NCBI RefSeq assembly: GCF_024294805.1
Contig: NZ_JANCLU010000028.1
Span: 1-49,089, forward strand
Direction of reading: 5' to 3'
Length of the DNA: 49,089 bases
Source of the DNA: Alsobacter ponti
GTDB lineage: Bacteria; Pseudomonadota; Alphaproteobacteria; Rhizobiales; Beijerinckiaceae
The notes beneath the pieces were generated by a model. It saw nothing but the letters and a program-made list of their open reading frames with translations. It made no database searches and had not been told where the DNA came from. This document shows, piece after piece, positions 34,058-41,793 of this stretch. How positions within the stretch are numbered: position 1 is the first letter of the stretch; each line of letters begins with the position of its first letter. The position numbers and the translations under genes are program-made.

Positions 34058-35257
34058 TCACGCCGGCACGCGCAGCTCCTGCTTCACGAGCTCGATCCAG
34101 TAGGCGATGCCGTAGGGAATGGCCGCGTCGTTGAAGTCGTAGACCGGCGTGTGCAGGCCCGCGCCGCCGCCTTCCTCCGTCGTGCCGTTGCCCATGAAGA
34201 TGAACGAGCCGGGGCGGCGGCGCAGCATGAAGGCGAAGTCCTCGCCACCGCCGGTCGGCGGCAGTTTCGCGTCGACCGAGGCGGCCCCGACCACCGACGA
34301 CGCCGCCTGGACGGCCGCGTCGGTCTCGTCGGCGTGGTTGATGAGCGGCTCGGCCAGCCAGTCGAACGTCACCTCGACCGAGGCGCCGTGCATCGCGGCG
34401 AGGCCATGCGCCAGCTCGCGCATGCGGCGCTCCGTGAGCTCCTTCACCGGGTCGCTGTAGTGGCGGGTCGTGCCCGCGACCATGATCTCGGAGGGCATCA
34501 CGTTGCAGGCCTCCGGATCGCCGCCGCCGATATGTCCGACGCTGATGACGGCGGGCTCGAAGGCCGAGATGTTGCGGCCGACAATGGTCTGCAGGCCGAG
34601 CACGAAGTGCGCCGCAACGATCGACAGGTCGGTCGAGAGGTGAGGGTTGCTGCCGCCGTGACCGCCGGTGCCGGTGAAGCGGACGAAGAACTTGCTGCCG
34701 CCCGCCATGGCGGCGCCCTTGCAGATCCCGAAGCTGCCGAGGGGCATGCCGGGCTTGTTGTGCATGCCGAACACGGCGTCGCACGGGAAGCGCTCGAACA
34801 GCCCGTCCGCGAGCATGGCGAGCGCGCCGCCGCGCCCTTCCTCGGCGGGCTGGAAGATCAGTTGCACGACGCCGGAGAAGTCGCGGTTTTCCGCGAGGTA
34901 GCGCGCCGCGCCGAGAAGCATCGTGGTGTGGCCGTCGTGGCCGCAGCCGTGCATCACGCCGGCGTGCGTGGAGGCGTGCGGCAGGCCCGTGCGCTCCGTC
35001 ATGGCGAGCGCGTCCATGTCGGCCCGCAGGCCGATGGAACGCTGGCCGGGCAGGCGGCCCCTCACCGTGCCGACGACGCCCGTTCCGCCCACGCCCTCCT
35101 CGACCTCGATGCCCCATTCGCGCAGCTTGGCGGCGACCAGCGCGGCGGTCCGCCGTTCCTCGAGACCCATCTCGGGATGAGCGTGGATGTCGCGCCGGAT
35201 CGCGGTGAGTTCGGGGAGCCAGGGCTGGACCGCCCTGAACGTCGCATGCTCGGTCAC
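34058..35257 (-). CDS. M20D-family amidohydrolase (hippurate hydrolase-like)
   Basis: The 399-aa protein starts at ATG 35257. It has the metal and catalytic motifs GLRADMDALAM, MHGCGHDGHT (Cys and His ligands), FQPAEEG (catalytic Glu pair), and TGTGGHGGSNPH from the dimerisation domain. Such enzymes split N-acyl amino acids. It follows the sorbosone dehydrogenase-like gene on the same strand by 43 bases and faces the importer operon, so it may cleave the amide compound taken up by it (inference). Confidence 0.9.
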   Translation of the reverse strand: MTEHATFRAVQPWLPELTAIRRDIHAHPEMGLEERRTAALVAAKLREWGIEVEEGVGGTGVVGTVRGRLPGQRSIGLRADMDALAMTERTGLPHASTHAGVMHGCGHDGHTTMLLGAARYLAENRDFSGVVQLIFQPAEEGRGGALAMLADGLFERFPCDAVFGMHNKPGMPLGSFGICKGAAMAGGSKFFVRFTGTGGHGGSNPHLSTDLSIVAAHFVLGLQTIVGRNISAFEPAVISVGHIGGGDPEACNVMPSEIMVAGTTRHYSDPVKELTERRMRELAHGLAAMHGASVEVTFDWLAEPLINHADETDAAVQAASSVVGAASVDAKLPPTGGGEDFAFMLRRRPGSFIFMGNGTTEEGGGAGLHTPVYDFNDAAIPYGIAYWIELVKQELRVPA

Positions 35258-35300
35258 GGCCGTTCCTCTCTCGCTGGAAACCTGGGGTTCGGTTAGGCGC

Positions 35301-36602
35301 TCACGCGCCGGTCACGCGCCAGATGGCGTCGCCGACGTCGTCCACCACCAGGAGCGAGCCGTCCGGGCCGATGCCGACGCCGACCGGCCGTCCATACGAT
35401 TCGCTCTCGTCCGGCGACAGGAAGCCCCAGAGAATGTCGCGGGGCGGCCCGCTCGGCCTGCCGTTCTCGAACGGCACGAAGATGACCTTGTAGCCGCTCA
35501 GCGTGCTGCGGTTCCACGAGCCGTGCTGGCCGATCGCCATGCCATCCGGGAAGCCGGGCAACGTACCGGCGGGCATCCAGCACAACCCCAGCGAGGCGGT
35601 GTGGCCGCCCAGCGCGTAGTCGGGCGTCAGCGCCCGCGCGACGGCGGCGGCGTCCTGCTGCACGCGGTCGTCCACGGTCTGGCCCCAGTAGCAATAGGGC
35701 CAGCCGTAGAAGCCGCCGTCCTGCACGGAGGTGAGGTAGTCGGGCGGCGTCTCGTCGCCCAGCCCGTCGCGTTCGTTCACGACCGTCCACAGCGCGCCGG
35801 TCGTCGGCTCCCAGGCCATGCCCACCGGGTTGCGCAGGCCGGAGGCGAAGACGCGGCTCGCGCCCGTGGCGAGGTCGAGCTCGTGGATCGCGGCGCGGCC
35901 TTCCTCGGCGGCGAAGCCCTGGTCGGCGATGTTGGTCAGCGAGCCGACCCCGGCGTAGAGCTTCGTCTTCTCGGGGTTGAGCAGAAGGCTGCGGGTCCAG
36001 TGGCCGGCCGGCTTGAACGACACCAGCTTGCGGCCGGGGCCGCTCGCGGCCGCCGTCTCGTGCGAGTAGGGGAAGGCGACGATGCCGTCGGTGTTGCCGA
36101 CGTAGAACGTGTCGCCGGCCAGCGCCATGCCGAAGGGCTGGTTGAGCTTGTCGAGGAAGACGCCGCTGATTTCCGCGACGCCGTCGCCGTCCGCGTCGCG
36201 CAGCCTCGTGATGCGGTTGGCGCTGACGCCGACCGAACCCGCCCGCTGCATCGTGGTGCGGATCGCGTAGTCGAAGACGGATTTCAGCGGCCCCGGGACG
36301 CTGCGCGACTCCGCGACGAGCACGTCTCCGTTCGGCATCGTCTCGATCCAGCGCGGGTGGTCGAGGCCCGTGGCGAAGGCGTTGACCTTGAGACCCGGCG
36401 CGACCTGCGGCTTCTGGCCCTTCGACCAGCCGCGCGCGGTGGGCATCTTGAGGGTCGGCAGCTTGCCCTGCGGCTTCGCCGAGGGAATGGCGGGCGCCTT
36501 GCCGAAGGCCGGCGTCACCCCGCCATCGCGCATGCGGCGGACGACCACCATCGTTGCGCCGACCGCTGCGACCAAGCGCGCGAAGCTCATGGAAATGCTC
36601 AT
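35301..36602 (-). CDS. Sorbosone dehydrogenase-family beta-propeller (PQQ-type sugar dehydrogenase-like)
   Basis: I place the start at ATG 36602; GTG 36608 and ATG 36590 are also in frame. The N-terminus has a hydrophobic segment (FARLVAAVGATMVVVRRM), perhaps an anchor. The rest matches soluble glucose/sorbosone dehydrogenase propellers: FATGLDHPRWIETMPNGDVLVAES, RITRLRDADGDGVAEI, GLRNPVGMAWEPTTGALWTVVNERDG and GSWNRSTLSGYKVIFVPFENG. It would oxidise a sugar or aldehyde in the periplasm using PQQ. It lies upstream of the M20 gene, perhaps as an operon. Confidence 0.85.
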   Translation of the reverse strand: MSISMSFARLVAAVGATMVVVRRMRDGGVTPAFGKAPAIPSAKPQGKLPTLKMPTARGWSKGQKPQVAPGLKVNAFATGLDHPRWIETMPNGDVLVAESRSVPGPLKSVFDYAIRTTMQRAGSVGVSANRITRLRDADGDGVAEISGVFLDKLNQPFGMALAGDTFYVGNTDGIVAFPYSHETAAASGPGRKLVSFKPAGHWTRSLLLNPEKTKLYAGVGSLTNIADQGFAAEEGRAAIHELDLATGASRVFASGLRNPVGMAWEPTTGALWTVVNERDGLGDETPPDYLTSVQDGGFYGWPYCYWGQTVDDRVQQDAAAVARALTPDYALGGHTASLGLCWMPAGTLPGFPDGMAIGQHGSWNRSTLSGYKVIFVPFENGRPSGPPRDILWGFLSPDESESYGRPVGVGIGPDGSLLVVDDVGDAIWRVTGA

Positions 36603-36736
36603 GCTCACCTGTCTTCCTTCGTTCCGCGCGCACGCTAGTCGAAGCGCGAGGCGGTGGAAAGCCTTGCGGTGCGCACCTCAGCCGTGCGCCGGGCGTGCGG
36701 CGTCCGCGTCGGGCTGGAGCGCCAGCTCGCAGGGAA

Positions 36737-36806
36737 AGAAAAAAGGCCGCCCCACAGGGCGGCCTTAAGTCAAACAGGGAGGCTGAGCGAGTGCTCAAGC
36801 GCCTCG
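36737..36806 (-). ncRNA. Candidate FixK/FNR-activated small RNA of about 70 nt
   Basis: On the minus strand an FNR/FixK-type box (centre 36847.5) lies exactly 41.5 bases before 36806, with a -10 TAGAAG at 36813-36818. The predicted transcript begins with a hairpin (GAGGC-GCT-TGAGC, loop ACTC, GCTCA-GCCTC; 36805-36779), has a single-stranded CCTCCCTG-type region, and ends in a strong terminator (GGCCGCCC with GGGCGGCC, 36743-36766) followed by seven T residues. No protein is encoded. It lies in the 376-bp gap between ccoG and the sorbosone dehydrogenase-like gene. The terminator is about 210 bases from ccoG, far for a plain gene end. All of this is inference from sequence. Confidence 0.5.
36743..36766 (-). 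terminator. Strong Rho-independent terminator
   Basis: AAGGCCGCCC, loop CACA, GGGCGGCCTT gives a 10-bp stem. Read on the minus strand it is followed by a run of T (TTTTTTTCTTT), so it stops leftward transcription: that of the candidate small RNA and of any read-through from ccoG. Confidence 0.85.
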
Positions 36807-36840
36807 GGGGTTCTTCTAGATCGGCGAAGGCGCGCGATCC

Positions 36841-36854
36841 TTGCTTTAGATCAA
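36841..36854 (-). promoter_or_regulatory. FixK/FNR-type binding box
   Basis: On the minus strand the site reads TTGATCTAAAGCAA, which fits the FixK2 pattern TTG(A/C)-N6-(T/G)CAA and matches the FNR box TTGAT-N4-ATCAA except for one base. It stands at -41.5 of the predicted small RNA start, the class II activator position. Confidence 0.55.
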
Positions 36855-36978
36855 ATAACGGGGCGATGTGGGGCGAAGCGGCGGCGCCACGCCAGGAAGG
36901 GGCGTTGGCTCGCGCCCTCTCGAACGCCGGGCGCCACCCGCCCGGACACGCTTGCCGTCCGCCGCGTTCCGCCCCGTT

Positions 36979-38418
36979 TCAGTGGGGAATGAAATGGTCC
37001 TTCACGACCGACGATTCCCCCGTTGCGGTGTCGCGCAGGGTGAACACGAGGTCGGTGGATTCGTGCGGAATGGCGGATTTCGGGGTGCTGACGAGCACGC
37101 GCACGGCGCTGGTCTGGTCGGGCCCGACGGTGAGCACCACGCCGCCACCTGCCGTCTCCTCCGCGCCGACGGCCCGCAGCACGGCCCCGGGGAGGCCGGA
37201 AATGCCGAGCTCGAAGCTGCGGTCGATGGGTCGCTTGTTGAGCAGCCGCACCGTGTAGTCGTTGCGCACGCTTCCATCGCTCAGGCGCGTGAACAGCGGG
37301 TTGCGCTCGTGCAGGACGCTGAGGTCCATCGTCGGGCGCGTCAGCAGCGCGTAGAGCATGATCGCCCCGACGGTGCCGATCACCGCCGCGTAGAGGATGG
37401 TGCGCGGGCGAACGACCTTGCGGACCGTCGGCTTGCCGCTGGCCCGGCAGGCGATGTTGATGTCGGTGTCGTAGCCGATCAGTCCGGTCGGGCGGCCGAT
37501 CTCCTTCATCACCGTGTCGCACGCGTCGATGCAGAGGCCGCACTGGATGCAGCCGAGCTGGATGCCGTCGCGGATATCGACGCCGGTGGGGCACACGGCG
37601 ATGCACTGCCGGCAGTCGACGCAGTCGCCGGCCTTCTCGCCGCGCTCGCGGGCGTGCTCGGCCTTCTTCACCGACATGCGCGGCTCGCCGCGGTCGCTGC
37701 GATAGGTGACGTTGAGCGCCCACTCGTCCGTCAGCGCCGCCTGGATGCGCGGCCAGGGGCACATGTAGATGCACACCTGCTCGCGCATGAACCCGGCCAG
37801 CGCGTAGGTGGTGAAGGTGAGGATGCCGATCCACACATAGGCGACCCACGGGGCCTGCAGCGTGGCGAGGTCGCGCACCAGGGTCGGCGCGTCGGAGAAA
37901 TAGAGAACCCACGCGCCGCCGGTCCACCAGGCGATCATCAGCCAGATCGAGTGCTTGAGGAGCTTCTGCGCGACGATGTCGGCGGACCAGCCGCCCTTGT
38001 CCTTCTTCATCCGCTCGCGGCGGTCGCCCTCGACCCAGCGCTCGACTGCGTAGAACAGATCCGTCCACACGGTCTGCGGACACATGTAGCCGCACCACAA
38101 CCGGCCCGCGACGGCGTTCATCAGGAACAGCGTCATCGCTGCGATGATCAGCAGGCCGGTGAAGTAGTAGACCTCCTGCGGCCACAACTCGACAAAGAAG
38201 AAATAGAATCGCCGGTGTGGCAGGTCGACGAGCACCGCCTGGTTGGGCAGGTTCGGGCCGCGGTCCCAGCGCAGGAAGGGCACCAGGTAGTAGATGCCGA
38301 GCGTGACAACCAGAATCGCCCATTTGACGCGTCGGAACAGGCCCTGCACGGCCTGGGGGTAGACTTTTTTCCGCGCCGCGTAGAGCGGGCCTTCGATGAT
38401 GGTGTCGCCTTCGGCCAT
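36979..38418 (-). CDS. ccoG: CcoG/RdxA-type membrane ferredoxin, cytochrome oxidase copper-assembly factor
   Basis: The 479-aa protein starts at ATG 38418. It has membrane helices near 30-50, 85-105, 160-180, 195-215 and 340-360, the motifs GRLWCGYMCPQTVW and CIYMCPWPRIQ, and two 4Fe-4S motifs (CVDCRQCIAVCP and CIQCGLCIDACD). The C-terminal domain is immunoglobulin-like. CcoG reduces copper(II) for insertion into cbb3 oxidase. Here ccoNOPQ is absent and the gene sits divergent from norCBQD, so it may be shared by high-affinity oxidase assembly elsewhere, or serve a redox task linked to denitrification. Confidence 0.93.
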   Translation of the reverse strand: MAEGDTIIEGPLYAARKKVYPQAVQGLFRRVKWAILVVTLGIYYLVPFLRWDRGPNLPNQAVLVDLPHRRFYFFFVELWPQEVYYFTGLLIIAAMTLFLMNAVAGRLWCGYMCPQTVWTDLFYAVERWVEGDRRERMKKDKGGWSADIVAQKLLKHSIWLMIAWWTGGAWVLYFSDAPTLVRDLATLQAPWVAYVWIGILTFTTYALAGFMREQVCIYMCPWPRIQAALTDEWALNVTYRSDRGEPRMSVKKAEHARERGEKAGDCVDCRQCIAVCPTGVDIRDGIQLGCIQCGLCIDACDTVMKEIGRPTGLIGYDTDINIACRASGKPTVRKVVRPRTILYAAVIGTVGAIMLYALLTRPTMDLSVLHERNPLFTRLSDGSVRNDYTVRLLNKRPIDRSFELGISGLPGAVLRAVGAEETAGGGVVLTVGPDQTSAVRVLVSTPKSAIPHESTDLVFTLRDTATGESSVVKDHFIPH

Positions 38419-38627
38419 CCGGTGCCTCCTTCGCCACCGCGGGACGTCGGCCCGCCCGGAGCGCTGCGCGCCCTCGTGGCGAGGGATCCAGACCCGACTG
38501 CATGGCTGCGACGCCGCGCGCTCGGCCGCCGGATCCGCGACGACAATGGGACCGTCGCGCCATAGCGCGCGGCCCCACCGCGGAACCTTTCAGGAGACGA
38601 AACTAGGCCCGTCGGCCTGCGCCGTCC

Positions 38628-38641
38628 TTGATTCAGGTCAG
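38628..38641 (-). promoter_or_regulatory. FNR/FixK-like box upstream of ccoG
   Basis: The plus strand reads TTGATTCAGGTCAG, one base off TTG(A/C)-N6-(T/G)CAA. On the minus strand a TAGTTT -10 (38600-38605) is centred 32 bases downstream, the spacing expected for an activator at -41.5. The start would lie about 175 bases before ccoG. Confidence 0.4.
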
Positions 38642-38684
38642 GTATATTCGAAGCATCGCATGCGCGCCGGGGCCGCGCCGCCTG

Positions 38685-38840
38685 TCACTGCGTCAGGAAG
38701 AGCGTCGCGGCGATCCCCACCGATGCGACAACGGCCAACACGGCGGCGGACGTGCGCAGCACGCCCATGCGCCGCAGCGCCACCGCGAAGGCGATGATGA
38801 TGGGCGTCGCGACGATCAGGCCCATTTGTGCGTCGGTCAT
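38685..38840 (-). CDS. Small two-helix membrane protein (51 aa)
   Basis: ATG 38840 follows a good ribosome site (GGGGAGTTCGAC). The peptide begins MTDAQMGLIVATPIIIAFAV and has a second helix VLAVVASVGIAATLFL. It lies between ccoG and norC and reads towards ccoG. I do not recognise it; its place suggests a link to the oxygen-limited respiration genes. Confidence 0.55.
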   Translation of the reverse strand: MTDAQMGLIVATPIIIAFAVALRRMGVLRTSAAVLAVVASVGIAATLFLTQ

Positions 38841-38951
38841 GTCGAACTCCCCGGCGGGTGAGCCCCCGCGTCGGCCCTGACCTACCCGCAGGGTGGAGGC
38901 GCGACGTTGCGCCCGCGCAAACGCCCCGCGCATCGTCAATCGCCCCGTTTG

Positions 38952-38965
38952 TTGCGCCGCCACAA
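38952..38965 (+). promoter_or_regulatory. NnrR-type box before norC
   Basis: TTGCGCCGCCACAA fits the NnrR pattern TTGCG-N4-CACAA that I recall from Rhodobacter denitrification genes. A -41.5 placement puts the start near 39000, with TAGCGT (38987-38992) as a weak -10. NnrR is a nitric oxide-responsive CRP/FNR-family activator, which would give NO-dependent norCBQD expression. The regulator gene is not in the window. Confidence 0.6.
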
Positions 38966-39070
38966 AGAAGACTGCGCCGCGACGACTAGCGTCCCGCGCC
39001 GTGTCCCGGTTGTCCGGAGCATGCCCGCGCAGGGCTTTGTCGAAAGGACTGACTCTCGAAAGGATCGGTG

Positions 39071-39523
39071 ATGGCTGAGCGCCTCACAACCTCGGCGGCC
39101 CGCAACGTGTTCTACGGCGGCTCGGCCTTTTTCTTCGTGATTTTCCTGGGGCTCACGGCCCACAGTCATTGGTACATGGCGACTTCGTCCACCGACGCGT
39201 CGACGCTGACGCCGGCGGTGGCCCGCGGCAAGCACGTCTGGGAAAAGAACTCCTGCATCAATTGCCACACGCTGCTCGGCGAGGGCGCCTATTTCGCTCC
39301 CGAGCTCGGCAATGTCTGGATCCGCTGGAACGGCAACGAGGATCCCGCCGCCGCGCGCGACATGCTGAAGGCCTGGATGGCCTCGCAGCCGTCCGGCACG
39401 CCGGGCCGCCGTCAGATGCCGCAGTTCAACCTCTCCGAGCAGGAGGTCAACGACCTCTCCGACTTCCTGGAGTGGACGAGCCGCATCAAGACCCAGAACT
39501 GGCCGCCCCACACCTCCGGCTGA
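39071..39523 (+). CDS. norC: Nitric oxide reductase subunit C (cytochrome c)
   Basis: The 150-aa protein starts at ATG 39071 behind AAAGGA. It has one N-terminal membrane helix (VFYGGSAFFFVIFLGLTAH), a single haem c site CINCH (62-66) and the distal Met ligand in RRQMPQFN. It receives electrons and passes them to NorB in the cytoplasmic membrane, facing the periplasm. It is the first gene of norCBQD. Confidence 0.95.
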   Translation: MAERLTTSAARNVFYGGSAFFFVIFLGLTAHSHWYMATSSTDASTLTPAVARGKHVWEKNSCINCHTLLGEGAYFAPELGNVWIRWNGNEDPAAARDMLKAWMASQPSGTPGRRQMPQFNLSEQEVNDLSDFLEWTSRIKTQNWPPHTSG

Positions 39524-39555
39524 CCGAACACCTTCATCGCTGAAAGATTCGCACC

Positions 39556-40902
39556 ATGAGATACGAGACCCAGAAGGTCGCGCTGCTCTACTTCTACGGC
39601 GCGCTGACGCTCTTCCTCGCCCAGGTGGCGTTCGGGATTCTGGCCGGCACGATCTACGTCCTGCCGAACACGCTGTCCGAGCTTCTGCCCTTCAATATCG
39701 TCCGGATGATCCACACCAACGCGCTGATCGTGTGGCTGCTGATGGGCTTCATGGGCTGCACCTATTTCCTCATCCCCGAGGAAACCGAGAACGAGCTGTG
39801 GAGCCCCATGCTCGCCAAGGTGCAGTTCTGGCTGTTCTTCGCCGCGGCCGGCGTTGCCGTCGTCGGCTATCTATTCCACATCCACGAGGGCCGCGAGTTC
39901 CTCGAACAGCCCTTCGCCATCAAGGTCGGGATCGTCGTCGTGGCGCTGATGTTCCTCTTCAACATCACCATGACGGTGCTGAAGGGACGCAAGACCACGG
40001 TGACGAACATCCTGCTGTTCGGCCTGTGGGGCGTCGCGATCTTCTTCCTGTTCGCCTTCTACAACCCCGTCAACCTCGCGCTGGACAAGATGTACTGGTG
40101 GTACGTCGTCCACCTCTGGGTCGAAGGCGTGTGGGAGCTGATCATGGCCTCGGTCCTGGCCTTCCTCATGATCAAGCTGAACGGCATCGACCGCGAGGTC
40201 GTCGAGAAGTGGCTCTACGTCATCATCGGCCTGGCGCTGTTCTCCGGCATCCTGGGCACCGGCCACCACTACTACTGGATCGGCGCGCCGGGCTACTGGC
40301 AGTGGATCGGCTCGCTGTTCTCCACGCTGGAGGTCGCGCCGTTCTTCACCATGATCCTGTTCACCGTCCAGATGACGTGGAAGGCCGGGCGCAAGCACGA
40401 GAACCGCGCCGCACTACTGTGGTCGGTGGGCTGCTCGGTGATGGCGTTCCTCGGCGCCGGCGTGTGGGGATTCCTGCACACGCTGTCCTCCGTGAACTAC
40501 TACACGCACGGCACGCAGGTGACGGCGGCCCACGGACATCTCGCCTTCTTCGGCGCCTACGTCATGCTGAACCTGGCGATGATGGCCTATGCCTTCCCGC
40601 TTCTGCTGGGCCGCCGCGTCTACAGCCAGTGGCTGAGCATCGTCAGCTTCTGGATCATGTGCACGGCGATGACGGTGATGACCTTCGCGCTCACCTTCGC
40701 GGGCGTCGTGCAGGTTCACCTGCAGCGCGTGCTCGGCCAGTCCTACATGGACGTCCAGGACGGGCTGGCGCTGTTCTACTGGGTACGTTTGGGCTCCGGA
40801 GCGTTCGTCGGGCTCGCCGCGCTGATGTTCGTCTGGTCCGTGCTGGTCCCCGGCCGCGAGCGCAAGGGCGCGCCGCTCGGCGCGGTTCAGCCGGCGGAGT
40901 GA
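39556..40902 (+). CDS. norB: Nitric oxide reductase subunit B
   Basis: The 448-aa protein has twelve membrane helices and the conserved His ligands of cNor: HTNALIVWLLMG, HLWVEGVWELIM, GTGHHYYWIG and HGHLAFFGAYVMLNLAMM. The conserved Glu in VEGVWE near the binuclear centre is also visible. It reduces two NO to N2O with electrons from NorC. Length is normal for cNor; there is no N-terminal quinol-oxidising extension, so it is not qNor. Confidence 0.96.
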   Translation: MRYETQKVALLYFYGALTLFLAQVAFGILAGTIYVLPNTLSELLPFNIVRMIHTNALIVWLLMGFMGCTYFLIPEETENELWSPMLAKVQFWLFFAAAGVAVVGYLFHIHEGREFLEQPFAIKVGIVVVALMFLFNITMTVLKGRKTTVTNILLFGLWGVAIFFLFAFYNPVNLALDKMYWWYVVHLWVEGVWELIMASVLAFLMIKLNGIDREVVEKWLYVIIGLALFSGILGTGHHYYWIGAPGYWQWIGSLFSTLEVAPFFTMILFTVQMTWKAGRKHENRAALLWSVGCSVMAFLGAGVWGFLHTLSSVNYYTHGTQVTAAHGHLAFFGAYVMLNLAMMAYAFPLLLGRRVYSQWLSIVSFWIMCTAMTVMTFALTFAGVVQVHLQRVLGQSYMDVQDGLALFYWVRLGSGAFVGLAALMFVWSVLVPGRERKGAPLGAVQPAE

Positions 40903-40908
40903 CCTCCC

Positions 40909-40941
40909 GGCGGCCGGCCCGCCGAGCGCGGGCCGGCCGCC
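40909..40941 (+). other. 13-bp perfect hairpin between norB and norQ
   Basis: GGCGGCCGGCCCG and CGGGCCGGCCGCC pair perfectly around a 7-base loop, in the only sizeable gap of the nor operon. No T-tract follows. It may set the ratio of structural (norCB) to assembly (norQD) message by stopping decay or part of transcription. Confidence 0.5.
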
Positions 40942-40972
40942 CCGTTCCCCCATTCAATCCGAGAGAATCCCC

Positions 40973-41788
40973 ATGACCATCGCCGTTCATCCGGTCCCGT
41001 CGGCCGCCGGTCCCGTCATCCCGTTCTATTCGCCCTCCGGCAACGAGATCGAGCTGTTCGAGCTGGCCTGGGCGCGACGCCTGCCGCTTCTGCTCAAGGG
41101 CCCGACCGGCTGCGGCAAGACGCGCTTCGTCGCCCACATGGCGGCCCGGCTGGGACTGCCGCTGCACACGGTCTCCTGCCACGACGACCTCACCGCCGCC
41201 GACCTGACGGGGCGCTATCTGCTCAAGGGCGGCGACACGGTGTGGTGCGACGGACCGTTGACGCGCGCCGTGCGCGAGGGCGGCCTGTGCTATCTCGACG
41301 AGGTGGTCGAGGCGCGCAAGGACGTCGCCGTCGTGCTGCATCCGCTGACCGACGACCGGCGCATCCTGCCGCTGGAGCGCACCGGGGAGGAACTGCACGC
41401 CCCGGACGGCTTCATGCTCGTCGTGTCCTACAATCCCGGCTACCAGAGCCTGCTCAAGGCGCTGAAGCCCAGCACCCGCCAGCGCTTCGTCGCCATCGAG
41501 TTCGGCTTCCTGCCTCCCGAGCGGGAGATCCCCGTCGTCTCGGCCGAGAGCGGCCTGGCGGAGAGCCGGGTCAAGCCGCTGGTGGCGCTCGCCGGCCGCC
41601 TGCGCGCCCTCAAGGGCCACGACCTGGAGGAGGGCGTCTCGACCCGGCTCGTCGTCTATTGCGCCAGCCTGATCGCCGCCGGCATGCCGGCGCGCGAGGC
41701 GGTGCTGGCGACCATGGTCGAGCCGCTGACGGACGAGCCGGACGTCAAGACGGCGCTGGTCGAGCTCGCCCGCGCGCTGGCGGTGTGA
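40973..41788 (+). CDS. norQ: NorQ AAA+ ATPase (CbbQ/NirQ/NorQ family)
   Basis: The 271-aa protein has Walker A GPTGCGKT (43-50), Walker B GGLCYLDEV and the C-terminal CbbQ-type helix-loop (LVVYCASLIAAGMPAREAVLATMVEPLTD). It forms a ring with NorD and helps insert the non-haem iron of NorB. It overlaps or abuts norD (GTGA). Confidence 0.95.
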   Translation: MTIAVHPVPSAAGPVIPFYSPSGNEIELFELAWARRLPLLLKGPTGCGKTRFVAHMAARLGLPLHTVSCHDDLTAADLTGRYLLKGGDTVWCDGPLTRAVREGGLCYLDEVVEARKDVAVVLHPLTDDRRILPLERTGEELHAPDGFMLVVSYNPGYQSLLKALKPSTRQRFVAIEFGFLPPEREIPVVSAESGLAESRVKPLVALAGRLRALKGHDLEEGVSTRLVVYCASLIAAGMPAREAVLATMVEPLTDEPDVKTALVELARALAV

Positions 41789-41793
41789 CCGCC

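Noticed and set aside
38907-38920. TTGCGCCCGCGCAA as a firm FixK-type site
   Set aside because: It fits the loose pattern but is all G/C in the centre and arms, easily expected by chance at this GC; no good -10 lies at the right distance. Kept only as a side remark.
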